From an uncultured Eubacteriales bacterium (GTDB lineage: Bacteria; Bacillota; Clostridia; Oscillospirales; Oscillospiraceae), in assembly GCA_900540545.1 (NCBI GenBank), contig UQGJ01000052.1, forward strand, positions 1 to 18,422: a stretch of 18,422 nt of DNA, in the 5' to 3' direction. Numbering within the stretch: position 1 is the stretch's first letter; every line of letters begins with the position of its first letter. Of the stretch, positions 1-7,169 are shown piece after piece. The position numbers were made by a program, and so were the translations under genes. The notes under the pieces are model-generated. The model was not told the origin of the DNA. It saw only the letters and a list, made by a program, of their open reading frames with translations, and did not search any database.

Positions 1-22
1 CTTTCTGAAACCAGAAAGGGAA

Positions 23-52
23 CCCCGCCCGGAGGGCAAGCCCCCGGCAGGG
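23..52 (-). terminator. Possible terminator after the lipoprotein gene
   Basis: A GC-rich inverted repeat lies directly downstream of the lipoprotein stop on the minus strand: arms at 41-52 and 23-36, about 12 pairs with one bulge and G-U pairs. It is followed only by a weak T-rich run (TTCCCTTTCT), so function as an intrinsic terminator is uncertain. A second small perfect hairpin (CTTTCTG/CAGAAAG, 1-18) follows at the window edge. Confidence 0.4.
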
Positions 53-56
53 CCCG

Positions 57-1136
57 TTACGCCCCCGCCTTCGCAATCAGCTCCTGGAACTCGCCGATTC
101 CGATGGTGACCGACGCGGCCAGGTCTGCGTCGGTGGGGCTCTCGTGGTCGTTGACGGCGATGCCCGCCACGTCGGAGAGGCTCTTGCCGGTGACGTAGGC
201 GCAGAAGGCGGCGGCCTGCTCGTCCCACTCCCTGCCGATGCCGCTGTACTCCTTCATGCCGTAATTCGCGCCCAGCTCGTTCTTGGAGGGCTGGAAGATG
301 CTGGTGTCGGTGGTCAGCTTGCCGGCGGCGTCGAAGTTGACGTTGGCCTGGACGGCGTCGATGGTGCAGCTGGTGACGGTGTCCCCGTTCAGGGTGACGG
401 CGGCCACGGTGGCGTAGGCCTGGGCCAGCCCGTCGGCCTCGGCGGTGGCGTCCTTGCTCTTGGCGATGTTGGTGGAGGTGGTCAGGGCCAGCCTGTCGCC
501 CTTATGGGCGCCCAGGTGGACGGCGTTTTCCACGGCCTTCTCAATGCCCTCCAGATAGTCGGCGATGGACAGGGTGATGGTGGCGGCCAAATCGGCGTCC
601 CCGGCGGTGCCGTCCTCCTGGACGGCGATGCCCTTCACCTCGTCCAGGGTCTTGCCCACCACGTAGCCGGCCAGGGCCCGGAGCTGCTCGTCCCATTCCT
701 TGCCGATGGAACTGGCCTTGCCCATGCCGTAATTGGCGCCCAGCTCGTTTTTGGAGGGGACCACGGTGTCCAGGGGAGTGGTCAGCTTACCGGCGGCGTC
801 AAAGCCGATTTTGGACTGGATGGCATCGATGACGCAGGCGTCGATGACGCCGTCGTCCCCCACGGTGACGGCCACCAGGTCCACGTTGGCCTGGGCCAGG
901 CCCTCGGCGTCCGCGGCGGCGTCCTTGCTCTTGGCCACGGTGGTCAGCATGAACAGGCCGGTCTTGACGGCCTCGCCAGAGGAATTGCCGGGGGCGGGGG
1001 CGCTGGTCTCCACGGGGGTGGGGGCCGGGGCGGGCGCGGGGGTGCCGGGGACCTGGACCACGGCGGTGCCGCTGCACCCGGCCAGCAGGCCGAGGCTCAG
1101 AGTCAGGGTCAGGGCGGACGCAAGCAGTTTTTTCAT
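57..1136 (-). CDS. Lipoprotein with two tandem ~145-residue domains
   Basis: This 359-residue protein starts with a lipoprotein signal peptide: a Lys pair, a hydrophobic stretch, and lipobox LAGC with Cys21 as the lipidated residue. A Pro/Ala-rich linker (about 29-55) follows, as in extracytoplasmic Firmicutes lipoproteins. The rest is two copies of one domain, about 59-203 and 215-357. Both copies share AKSKDA near the start, then a D-G-L-A-Q stretch, FDAAGKLTT, PSKNELGANYGM, G-I-G-[KR]-E-W-D-E-Q and a DADLAA stretch near the end. It resembles conserved lipoproteins common in gut Clostridia and loosely related to FMN-binding-type domains. I know no proven function. The ATG has GGAGG upstream and overlaps the TGA of the preceding DUF1622 gene by four bases, so translation is probably coupled. 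It is the last gene of a three-gene operon. Confidence 0.8.
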   Translation of the reverse strand: MKKLLASALTLTLSLGLLAGCSGTAVVQVPGTPAPAPAPTPVETSAPAPGNSSGEAVKTGLFMLTTVAKSKDAAADAEGLAQANVDLVAVTVGDDGVIDACVIDAIQSKIGFDAAGKLTTPLDTVVPSKNELGANYGMGKASSIGKEWDEQLRALAGYVVGKTLDEVKGIAVQEDGTAGDADLAATITLSIADYLEGIEKAVENAVHLGAHKGDRLALTTSTNIAKSKDATAEADGLAQAYATVAAVTLNGDTVTSCTIDAVQANVNFDAAGKLTTDTSIFQPSKNELGANYGMKEYSGIGREWDEQAAAFCAYVTGKSLSDVAGIAVNDHESPTDADLAASVTIGIGEFQELIAKAGA

Positions 1137-1486
1137 TGTGATGTACCTCCATGTTTTGGATTGACGGGGGTCTCTATCTGCTTCATTTCAAAGTGGATCA
1201 GAAATGATAACAGCGCACGCAGCAGGATGACGGCGCCCAGCACCATCAGCTCGTTCATCTCCCGGACCAGGACGGTTTTCAAAATCTCCGCGGCCATCTT
1301 GAACTCCAGGCTCAGGGCCAGGCCGTTGGCCAGGGCGAACTTGACGTCGCACTCAGTCCGGGTGAAGAGACTTTTGAGGTAGCGGCCGAAGGCCCCCAGG
1401 GCGGACACGGCCACGATAAAAATGCCCATGAGCTCCAAAATGGAGATGACGATGGGCAGGGCGATTTCGATCAGCGTTTCCAGCAT
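1133..1486 (-). CDS. DUF1622 family small membrane protein
   Basis: This 117-residue protein has a hydrophobic N-terminal helix (about 8-32), a basic stretch (RYLKSLFTR), a conserved core ALANGLALSLEFKMAAEILKT (about 51-71) and a second hydrophobic helix (about 80-99). Length and the L-x-LEF-x-AAEILKT core fit the DUF1622 family, whose role is unknown. AGGAGG sits upstream of the ATG. The gene begins 16 bases after the stop of the cytidylate-kinase-like gene and its stop overlaps the lipoprotein start, so the three are almost certainly co-transcribed. The product should sit in the cytoplasmic membrane. Confidence 0.75.
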   Translation of the reverse strand: MLETLIEIALPIVISILELMGIFIVAVSALGAFGRYLKSLFTRTECDVKFALANGLALSLEFKMAAEILKTVLVREMNELMVLGAVILLRALLSFLIHFEMKQIETPVNPKHGGTSQ

Positions 1487-1502
1487 GGGGACGCCTCCTG
1501 CT

Positions 1503-2006
1503 TCAAAATAGGGCCGTGCCCTCCTTCGCGCCCCGGCGGCGCATGACCTTCAGGGCCACAAACTGGCTCAAAAGCTCCACGGTGCCCGCAATGCCCAGGG
1601 GGCCGCTGTCCACCGTCAGGTCATAGCGGCTCAGGTCGGCCCACTTCCCGCCGGTGTAGAAGCCGTAGAGCCGGGCGCGCTCCCGGTCCTGGTGGAGGGC
1701 CTCCCGGGCGGCCAGGGGCCGCGCCAGCCCGTACTGGTGGACGATGCGCTCCACCCGGCGGTCCATATCGCAGTGGATGAAGACCCGGATCAGGCCCTCC
1801 CGCCCGGCCAGGATGTGGTCGGCGCAGAAGCCCACGATGACGCAGGGCCCCTGGTCGGCCAGCGCCCGGATGGCGCCGAACCGGGCCTCTTCCGAGCCCT
1901 CGGGGGCCAGGTCCGCGTCGTAAAAGGGCACGCCCAGCCGCAGGGCCAGCAGCCTGCCGATCTCCTTGCCGCCGCTGCCGTATTTCCGGCAGATAGTCAC
2001 GATCAC
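1503..2006 (-). CDS. Cytidylate-kinase-like protein (short form)
   Basis: The N-terminus VIVTICRKYGSGGKEIGRLL matches the P-loop region of the cytidylate-kinase-like (Cytidylate_kin2) family, and GPCVIVGFCADHIL plus FYTGGKWADLSRYDLTVDSGPLGI match its later motifs. These proteins are predicted nucleotide kinases with unproven substrates. I choose the GTG at 2006 (167 residues): family members usually begin with M-I/V-I-T-I, a GGGGG ribosome site lies 8 bases upstream, and a TATACT box at 2042-2047 would put the RNA start after the upstream TTG (2042). ATG 2027 is the alternative. Two oddities: the helical stretch usually found between FYD and the second conserved block appears largely missing (family members are usually about 180-210 residues), and the common GRCADYIL motif reads GFCADHIL, losing an Arg. 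It is the first gene of the operon. Confidence 0.75.
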   Translation of the reverse strand: MIVTICRKYGSGGKEIGRLLALRLGVPFYDADLAPEGSEEARFGAIRALADQGPCVIVGFCADHILAGREGLIRVFIHCDMDRRVERIVHQYGLARPLAAREALHQDRERARLYGFYTGGKWADLSRYDLTVDSGPLGIAGTVELLSQFVALKVMRRRGAKEGTALF

Positions 2007-2041
2007 GTCCCGTTCCCCCTTTCCCATGGTTTGTCGGTGCA

Positions 2042-2047
2042 AGTATA
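2042..2047 (-). promoter_or_regulatory. Candidate -10 box for the kinase/DUF1622/lipoprotein operon
   Basis: TATACT on the minus strand lies about 36 bases before the GTG start at 2006. No convincing -35 is seen at 16-18 bases, so this is a partial promoter call. If used, RNA would start near 2036, which excludes the TTG at 2042 as a translation start. Confidence 0.4.
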
Positions 2048-2100
2048 GCAGGCCTACCTTAACAGCAGATACATGGGGGCTTAATATTTGTTAAGGGAAC

Positions 2101-2157
2101 CGAAAGAAAACCAGGGGGCCGGCACGGGGAATGAACATTCCCCGTGCCGGCCCCCTG
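2101..2157 (-). terminator. 22-bp perfect palindrome with T-rich flank
   Basis: Arms at 2112-2133 and 2136-2157 are perfect inverted repeats separated by only two bases (AA). Read on the minus strand the stem is followed by GGTTTTCTTTC, so it can act as an intrinsic terminator for RNA coming from the histidine kinase gene and insulate the downstream kinase operon. No T-run follows on the plus strand. The perfect 22-bp symmetry is longer than most terminators, so it could also be a repeat element. Confidence 0.6.
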
Positions 2158-2160
2158 AGT

Positions 2161-2337
2161 CCCGGAGCACGTCCGGGCGGCGGTACGGTTTCTGTTGGTT
2201 GGCGAAACTTGCAGGCCGTTGCAGCGCGTATCGGCCTGGAGCGCGATGCGGGCCGCCCACTGGGCGGCCCCTACGGGAAAACCGATGGTTAGGTGTAGGG
2301 GCCGCCGACCCCGGCGGCCCGTCCCCCGTCCCGCGAG
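2161..2337. repeat. Nested GC-rich palindromic intergenic element
   Basis: The gene-free interval from about 2043 to 2446 holds several overlapping hairpins. CCCGGA/TCCGGG is at 2161-2177. GGGCCGCCC/GGGCGGCCC (loop ACT) is at 2250-2270. A perfect 12-bp pair joins 2263-2274 to 2295-2306 (GGCGGCCCCTAC/GTAGGGGCCGCC), and GGGCCGCC/GGCGGCCC is at 2299-2320. The outer hairpins compete with the 12-bp pair, so the element could fold two ways. This resembles dispersed palindromic repeats of gut Clostridia. Open frames crossing it look like artefacts of GC content. Confidence 0.5.
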
Positions 2338-2393
2338 TTTCCTCATCCCCTGTGTGGGAGCAGCCTTTTTAGAGGTGGCTTTGCCCGAAGTCA

Positions 2394-2418
2394 TCGGAAT
2401 GTCCACTGGACATTCCGA
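2394..2418. repeat. 11-bp perfect hairpin after the histidine kinase gene
   Basis: TCGGAATGTCC and GGACATTCCGA flank a three-base ACT loop, 29 bases past the histidine kinase stop. There is no T-run on either side. It may stabilise the 3' end of the kinase mRNA or be part of the neighbouring palindromic element, whose 2250-2270 hairpin has the same ACT loop. Confidence 0.5.
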
Positions 2419-2446
2419 CCTCGGCGGTCCTGGTTCCGTCTATCGC

Positions 2447-4183
2447 CTACCCCTCCTCCTCTCGCGGGGCGGTGGGGAAGGTGACGGTGATGGTGGTGCC
2501 CCGGTCCGGGACGGTGTCCACGGCGATGGTGCCCTTGTGTTCTTCCACCACCTGCTGCACGATGGCCAGCCCCAGGCCGGTGCCCTTGCCCCGGTCCTTG
2601 GTGGTGAAAAAGGGCTCGAAGATGTGGGGCAGGACCTCGTCCGGGATGCCGGGGCCGGTGTCGGAGACGGAGAGCACCACGTCCCCGTCCGGGGCGGCGG
2701 TGGTGAGGGTGAGCAGGCCGCCCTCCGGCTCCATGGCCTGGAAGGCGTTGAGGATGAGGTTGAGCAGCAGCTGGGACAGCTGGGTCTCGTTGCCGTAGAG
2801 CCACAGGTGGCGGCAGCCCAGCTGGGCGGCCACCTCCACCCGGGGCGGGCGCACCGGGTTGGCCACCGCCAGCACCCGCTTGACCAGATCGTCGGGGGAG
2901 ACGTACTGGAAGGTGAGGGGGGTGTTTTTCCGGGACAGGTCGGAGAGCCGGGAGATGATGTCCTTGGCCTTGCGGGATGCGTTGTAGATCTCCAGCAGGC
3001 TGTCGTAGGCCTCCCCGTCGGGGGGCGTCTGCTCCAGCACCAGGATGGAGTAGCCCATGATGGGGGTGAGCAGGTTGTTGAACTCGTGGGCGATGCTGGA
3101 GGTGAGGGCGCCGATGGTCTCCAGCCGCTGGTGGTGGGCCAGCGCCTGGGTCTGGCGGTTGAGCTCCTCCATGGCGGCGTTCTTTTCCTGGAGCAGGGCC
3201 AGCTCCCGGTGGGCCCGCTCGTTGCGCCGCCCCACCAGCACGGCCAGACCGGCCAGCAGCAGGATGCCCGCGATGACCATGCTGCAGTAGGCGGTGAGCC
3301 GGATGGCGGCGAGGCGGAGGGGCCGGGTCACGTTGTCGTAGTTGATGGAGACCCCCACGGCGAAGATGCCGTTGTTCCCCGTGGCGGGGACCACCGCCAT
3401 CCGGGCGGTGTAGGGGGTCTTGGCCGAGCAGGTCCGGGCGTCGTAAAAGGTGGTGCCCTCGGCCCCCTGGGCCTGTTGTCTGGACAGGAAGGTCAGACCC
3501 TGGAAGTCGCAGCCGGACTCGTCCAGCCCGGCCACCAGGTCCACCCGGATGCCCTGGGGGGACTGGTGGAGCAGGGTGTGGCCCCCGGCGTCCAGGAGCA
3601 TGATGCGGTCCTGGGTCCCGGCGGTCAGGTCCCCGGCCACCCGCTGGTAGAACTGCCCCAGGTCCAGCAGAGCGGCGTATTGCAGGCCCTGCTCCCCCTC
3701 CAGCACAAAGGCCAGGTAGAGGGTCCCGTCCCCGGCGATGCAAGGGCGGATGGCGACCTCGCCGTCCCGCCCCGCGTCCGGGGGGAACCGGTAGTCCGTC
3801 CGCCCGCTGTTGGACAGGACCACCGCCGCCCCGTCCAGGCACAGCAGGTCGGCGGTGAGGGGGCTGCCGGTGAGCAGGTTCTCCCCCATGCGGAAGCGCA
3901 AATCCTCGTCGCCGCCGCCGGAGAGATAGGACGCCTCCGCGGCGGTGAAGCCCCGCCGGTGGATGACGTAGGACAGGTCCCGGGCATACTGGTGGAGATA
4001 GCTCTCCACGCTCCGGTCCACCGAGCGGGCCAGACCGTAGAGCTGGTTGTCCTGGTTCTCCAGGATGATGTCCTCGTAGCGGCCCATCACCCGAAAGACC
4101 ATGACCAGTCCGACGACGATGAGCAGCAGAATGAGGGTGAGCGCCGCAAAAAATTGGCGTTTTCGCTGTTTGGTGGGTTCCAT
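2447..4183 (-). CDS. Membrane sensor histidine kinase
   Basis: A 578-residue two-component sensor kinase. Basic N-terminus, transmembrane helix about 11-31, a large extracytoplasmic sensor region about 32-290 (size and position suit a Cache-like ligand-binding domain), a second helix about 293-317, and a short coiled coil. The HisKA domain follows with phospho-acceptor His366 in SSIAHEFNNLLTPIMGY, and then the ATPase domain: N box NLILNAFQAM (475-484), G1 DTGPGIP (508-514), F box FEPFFTTK (522-529), G2 GKGTGLGLA (532-540). The HEFNN form of the H box is typical of NtrB-like kinases. The ATG at 4183 has a GGGGGG ribosome site and a good minus-strand promoter upstream; longer frames are artefacts. 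It is divergent from the OmpR-type regulator at 4274, its probable partner. The ligand is unknown. Confidence 0.9.
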   Translation of the reverse strand: MEPTKQRKRQFFAALTLILLLIVVGLVMVFRVMGRYEDIILENQDNQLYGLARSVDRSVESYLHQYARDLSYVIHRRGFTAAEASYLSGGGDEDLRFRMGENLLTGSPLTADLLCLDGAAVVLSNSGRTDYRFPPDAGRDGEVAIRPCIAGDGTLYLAFVLEGEQGLQYAALLDLGQFYQRVAGDLTAGTQDRIMLLDAGGHTLLHQSPQGIRVDLVAGLDESGCDFQGLTFLSRQQAQGAEGTTFYDARTCSAKTPYTARMAVVPATGNNGIFAVGVSINYDNVTRPLRLAAIRLTAYCSMVIAGILLLAGLAVLVGRRNERAHRELALLQEKNAAMEELNRQTQALAHHQRLETIGALTSSIAHEFNNLLTPIMGYSILVLEQTPPDGEAYDSLLEIYNASRKAKDIISRLSDLSRKNTPLTFQYVSPDDLVKRVLAVANPVRPPRVEVAAQLGCRHLWLYGNETQLSQLLLNLILNAFQAMEPEGGLLTLTTAAPDGDVVLSVSDTGPGIPDEVLPHIFEPFFTTKDRGKGTGLGLAIVQQVVEEHKGTIAVDTVPDRGTTITVTFPTAPREEEG

Positions 4184-4198
4184 GGACCGTTTCCCCCC

Positions 4199-4227
4199 TT
4201 GCCAAAGCGTGACCGCTTCTTTATACT
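4199..4227 (+). promoter_or_regulatory. Sigma-A promoter of the response-regulator operon
   Basis: TTGCCA (4199-4204), a 17-base spacer and TATACT (4222-4227) match the consensus well and predict an RNA start near 4234, about 40 bases before the GTG at 4274. The spacer contains a small inverted repeat, AAGCG-TGAC-CGCTT (4205-4218), a possible operator. Confidence 0.7.
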
Positions 4228-4231
4228 GGTC

Positions 4232-4260
4232 ATGATAAAGGATTTCATTCAGCCTGTAAA
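4232..4260 (-). promoter_or_regulatory. Sigma-A promoter of the histidine kinase gene
   Basis: On the minus strand TTTACA (4260-4255), a 17-base spacer and TATCAT (4237-4232) match the consensus well. RNA would start near 4225, about 42 bases before the ATG at 4183. This start lies inside the -10 region of the opposite promoter, so the two promoters overlap. Confidence 0.65.
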
Positions 4261-4273
4261 GGGGGAAGAGACC

Positions 4274-4957
4274 GTGGCGGACACCGTGCTCATCGTGGAC
4301 GACGACGAGGCCGTCCTCACCATGCTCTACAAGGTGGTGCGCAGCAACGGCCTGGAGGCCGAGACGGCCCCCTCCGGCGAGGAGGCCCTGGCCCTCACCG
4401 AACAGCGGGACTACGCCCTGATCCTGCTGGACGTGAACCTGAAGGGGCTGGACGGATTCCAGGTGGTCCAGACCCTGCGGAAGCGGGGGATCAAGACCCC
4501 CATCATCATCGTCAGCGGCCGGAAGGAGGACTACGACACCCTCTACGGCCTGGACATCGGCGCCGACGACTACGTGACCAAGCCCTTTAACCCCATCACC
4601 CTGGGGGCCAAGGTGAAGGCCCTCATCCGCCGCAGCCGGGACCATCTGCCGGGGGCGGACCACATCCTCACGGCGGGGCCCTTCCAATACAACGTCAGCA
4701 CCCTGCGCTTTTACAAGAACGGGGAGGAGATCGGCCTGTCCTCCAAGGAGAACGCCATGATGAAGCTCTTCATGGACAACGTGGACCGTATCTTCTCCAA
4801 GGATATGCTCTACGATTTGGTCTGGGGCGAGGCCATCATCGACGAAAACGCCATCATGGTCTATATCAACCGCCTGCGGGCCAAAATCGAGGAGGACCCG
4901 GCCCACCCGGCCTATATCCAGACGGTGCGGGGACTGGGCTACCGGTTCGTGGTGTGA
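4274..4957 (+). CDS. OmpR-family DNA-binding response regulator
   Basis: A 227-residue regulator. The receiver domain (about 1-120) has acidic Asp10/Asp11, phospho-acceptor Asp53 in LILLDVNL, Ser81 and Lys103 in DDYVTKPF. A winged-helix domain (about 130-227) ends in the family-typical VYINRLRAKIEEDPAHPAYIQTVRGLGYRF. The GTG start is chosen because AAAGGGGGA lies just upstream, the resulting N-terminus (MADTVLIVDDDE) is standard, and the promoter at 4199-4227 would start RNA after the alternative ATG at 4232. It is divergent from the histidine kinase and probably paired with it. It is followed after 37 bases by a LytTR regulator in the same direction. Phosphorylated, it should bind DNA, possibly at its own start region. 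Confidence 0.92.
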   Translation: MADTVLIVDDDEAVLTMLYKVVRSNGLEAETAPSGEEALALTEQRDYALILLDVNLKGLDGFQVVQTLRKRGIKTPIIIVSGRKEDYDTLYGLDIGADDYVTKPFNPITLGAKVKALIRRSRDHLPGADHILTAGPFQYNVSTLRFYKNGEEIGLSSKENAMMKLFMDNVDRIFSKDMLYDLVWGEAIIDENAIMVYINRLRAKIEEDPAHPAYIQTVRGLGYRFVV

Positions 4958-4994
4958 CCCGGTCCCGCCGGACGGGGGAGAAGGAGGAGCGGAA

Positions 4995-5705
4995 ATGATA
5001 CGCATTGCCATTGTGGAGGATGAGGCCGCCTACCGACGGCAGTTGGAGGACTATCTGGGCCGGTACGGCCGGGAGAGCGGCCAGAGCCTGACCATCACCG
5101 CCTTCTCCGACGGCGACGAGCTGGTGGAGGGCTATCAGAGCCGCTTCGACATCATCCTGCTGGACGTGGAGATGCCCTTCCTGGACGGTATGACCGCCGC
5201 CGAGGAGATTCGGAAGGTGGACCCCGAGGTGGTCATCATCTTCATCACCAACATGGCCCAGTACGCCATCCGGGGCTACGCCGTGGACGCGCTGGACTAC
5301 GTCCTCAAGCCCGTGAGCTATTTCGCCTTCAGCCAGCGGCTGGACCGGGCCATCGCCCGGATGAAGAAGCGGGAGAAGCACTACATCACCGTCCCCGTGA
5401 AGGGCGGCGCCCAAAAGCTGGACATCTCCGCCCTCTATTATGTGGAGAGCCAGGGCCACAGCCTCATCTACCACACGTCGGGCGGGGCCGTCCCCTCCAC
5501 CGGCACCATGAAGGAGATCGAGGAAAAGCTGGAGGACCTCCACTTTTTCCGGGGCAACAAGGGCTACCTCATCAACCTGGAGCACGTGGACAGCGTCCGG
5601 GACGGCTGCGCCGTGGTCAAGGGGGAGACGCTCCTGCTCAGCCGCTCCCGGAAAAACGCCTTTTTGGAGGCGCTGGCCAACTACGTGGGTGAGGCGGTCA
5701 AATGA
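4995..5705 (+). CDS. LytTR-family response regulator
   Basis: A 236-residue regulator of the AgrA/LytR type. The receiver domain (about 1-120) has EDE near residue 9, phospho-acceptor Asp57 in IILLDVEMPFLDG, Thr85 and Lys105 in ALDYVLKP. A LytTR DNA-binding domain (about 130-232) carries the YYVESQGHSLIYHT and HFFRGNKGYLINLEHV stretches typical of the family. AGGAGG precedes the ATG. Its stop overlaps the start of the GHKL kinase by four bases (ATGA), so the two are translated together and form a cognate pair. Such pairs in Firmicutes often respond to peptides or cell-envelope state. No signal-peptide gene is visible beside it. Confidence 0.92.
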   Translation: MIRIAIVEDEAAYRRQLEDYLGRYGRESGQSLTITAFSDGDELVEGYQSRFDIILLDVEMPFLDGMTAAEEIRKVDPEVVIIFITNMAQYAIRGYAVDALDYVLKPVSYFAFSQRLDRAIARMKKREKHYITVPVKGGAQKLDISALYYVESQGHSLIYHTSGGAVPSTGTMKEIEEKLEDLHFFRGNKGYLINLEHVDSVRDGCAVVKGETLLLSRSRKNAFLEALANYVGEAVK

Positions 5706-7033
5706 ACGGAATTTTGCCGGACATCCCAAGGGTCTATACCGCCCTGGCCGAGTGGGCGGCCTGCATGATCTACATCTTGTCCCTGCGCCGGCGGCTGAAC
5801 GGCTGGAAGCTGGGGTGTGTCTGCGCCGGGGCCCTGGCCGTTCAGTCGGTGTTCCTGGTCCTCACCAGGGACCTGCCCCTGGGCTTTTGGATTCCCTGCA
5901 TGGCGCTGGCGGTGGGGATGATGTTCCTCTTCGTCTATGTCTGCTGCGCCGTCAGCCCCGCCGACGCGGGGTACTGCTGCGTCCGGGCCTTCGTGCTGGC
6001 GGAGTTCGCCGCCTCCCTGGAGTGGCAGATCTACTGCTTCCTCTGGCCGGGGGGCGACGGGCCCTTCTGGCCCCGCACGGCCCTGCTGGCGGTGGTCTAC
6101 GGCGGGGTGTTCCTCCTCATGGGCTGGCTGGAAAAGCGGCATATGCCCAAGGACAAGCGCATGGGCATCGACCCCAAGGCCCTGCTGTCCGCCGCCGTCA
6201 TCGGCGTGGCGGTCTTCGCCATCAGCAACCTGAGCTTCCTGTCGGCCCAGACCCCGTTCAGCGGGCGGTACGGCCGGGAGATTTTCAACATCCGCACCAT
6301 GGTGGACCTGGGGGGCCTGGCCATCCTGTACGCCCACTTCGTCCAGTTCTGCGAGCTGCGCGTCCGCCGGGAGCTGGAGTCGGTGGAGCAGATTTTGCAG
6401 AACCAGTACCAGCAGTACCAGCAGTCCCGGGAGAGCATTGAGCTCATCAACCGCAAGTACCACGACCTCAAGCACCAGATCGCCGCCCTGCGGGCCGAGC
6501 CGGACGCCGCCCGCCGCAGCGCCTACCTGGACGAGATGGAGGCCGACATCAAGACCTACGAGGCCCAGAACAAGACGGGCAACGCCGTACTGGACACCAT
6601 CCTCACCAGCAAGAGCCTCTACTGCGCCCGCCGGGGCATCACCCTCACCTGCGTGGTGGACGGCAAGCTGCTGGACTTCATGGACGTGATGGACCTGTGC
6701 ACCGTGTTCGGCAACGCCCTGGACAACGCCATCGAGTGCGAGGAGTCCATCCCCGACCCGGCCAAGCGGCTCATCCACGTGTCCGTGTCGGCCCGGAAGG
6801 GCTTCGCCCTGCTGCGGTTCGAGAACTACTTCGAGGGGGAGCTGGCCTTCGAGGAGCGGCTGCCCGTGACCACCAAGGGGGACGGCGCCTACCACGGCTA
6901 CGGCCTGAAGAGCATCCGCTACGTGGCCCAAAAGTACGGCGGCACCATGACGGCGGGGGCGGACAAGGGCTGGTTCGAGCTAAAGGTGCTGCTGCCGCTG
7001 GTGGAGGGTAAGCAGGACCAACCAGAGGGTTGA
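5702..7033 (+). CDS. GHKL-domain sensor histidine kinase (AgrC-like)
   Basis: A 443-residue membrane kinase. The N-terminal half is hydrophobic with about six membrane helices (roughly 8-28, 38-56, 60-83, 92-115, 125-143, 160-180; a further one is likely near 200-215). A coiled coil (about 222-255) leads to the phospho-acceptor His258 in YHDLKHQI. The GHKL ATPase domain shows the N box GNALDNAIE (337-345) and the glycine motif HGYGLKSIRYVAQKYGG (398-414). This layout is that of AgrC-like kinases paired with LytTR regulators. It overlaps the regulator gene by four bases and is followed by a clear terminator at 7122-7150, which ends the operon. The signal is unknown; the multi-helix sensor without a large outer loop suits a membrane-borne or small-peptide signal. 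Confidence 0.88.
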   Translation: MNGILPDIPRVYTALAEWAACMIYILSLRRRLNGWKLGCVCAGALAVQSVFLVLTRDLPLGFWIPCMALAVGMMFLFVYVCCAVSPADAGYCCVRAFVLAEFAASLEWQIYCFLWPGGDGPFWPRTALLAVVYGGVFLLMGWLEKRHMPKDKRMGIDPKALLSAAVIGVAVFAISNLSFLSAQTPFSGRYGREIFNIRTMVDLGGLAILYAHFVQFCELRVRRELESVEQILQNQYQQYQQSRESIELINRKYHDLKHQIAALRAEPDAARRSAYLDEMEADIKTYEAQNKTGNAVLDTILTSKSLYCARRGITLTCVVDGKLLDFMDVMDLCTVFGNALDNAIECEESIPDPAKRLIHVSVSARKGFALLRFENYFEGELAFEERLPVTTKGDGAYHGYGLKSIRYVAQKYGGTMTAGADKGWFELKVLLPLVEGKQDQPEG

Positions 7034-7121
7034 TTTGTAACTTTGCCTAATGTTTGATGGGCCTTTTTGGAGAAAATGACAGATGGGACCCGCATTTTGT
7101 GCAGAATAACAGCAGTTTATG

Positions 7122-7150
7122 AAAAAGCCCCCTCAATGGGGGCTTTTTTT
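7122..7150 (+). terminator. Intrinsic terminator after the signalling operon
   Basis: AAAAAGCCCCC (7122-7132), loop TCAAT and GGGGGC followed by seven T's (7144-7150) form a textbook rho-independent terminator. The A-run on the left could let it work on the other strand too. It separates the regulator/kinase operon from the GH3 operon. Confidence 0.9.
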
Positions 7151-7169
7151 GATACAGTTTGGGCAGTGA

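Noticed and set aside
144..1382. 412-codon plus-strand open frame opposite the lipoprotein
   Set aside because: Gly/Val/His-rich shadow frame; the minus-strand lipoprotein has a lipobox, ribosome site and repeated domain.
2028..2042. Upstream TTG start for the cytidylate-kinase-like gene
   Set aside because: It overlaps the TATACT -10 box and lacks a ribosome site; the GTG at 2006 fits the family N-terminus.
2088..2372. 94-codon open frame inside the palindromic region
   Set aside because: It simply translates the palindromes; no ribosome site and no family resemblance.
2195..4957. 920-codon open frame on the plus strand ending in the response regulator
   Set aside because: Only the last 227 codons are the regulator. 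The rest is antisense to the histidine kinase and low in complexity, a product of high GC content. Start placed at GTG 4274.
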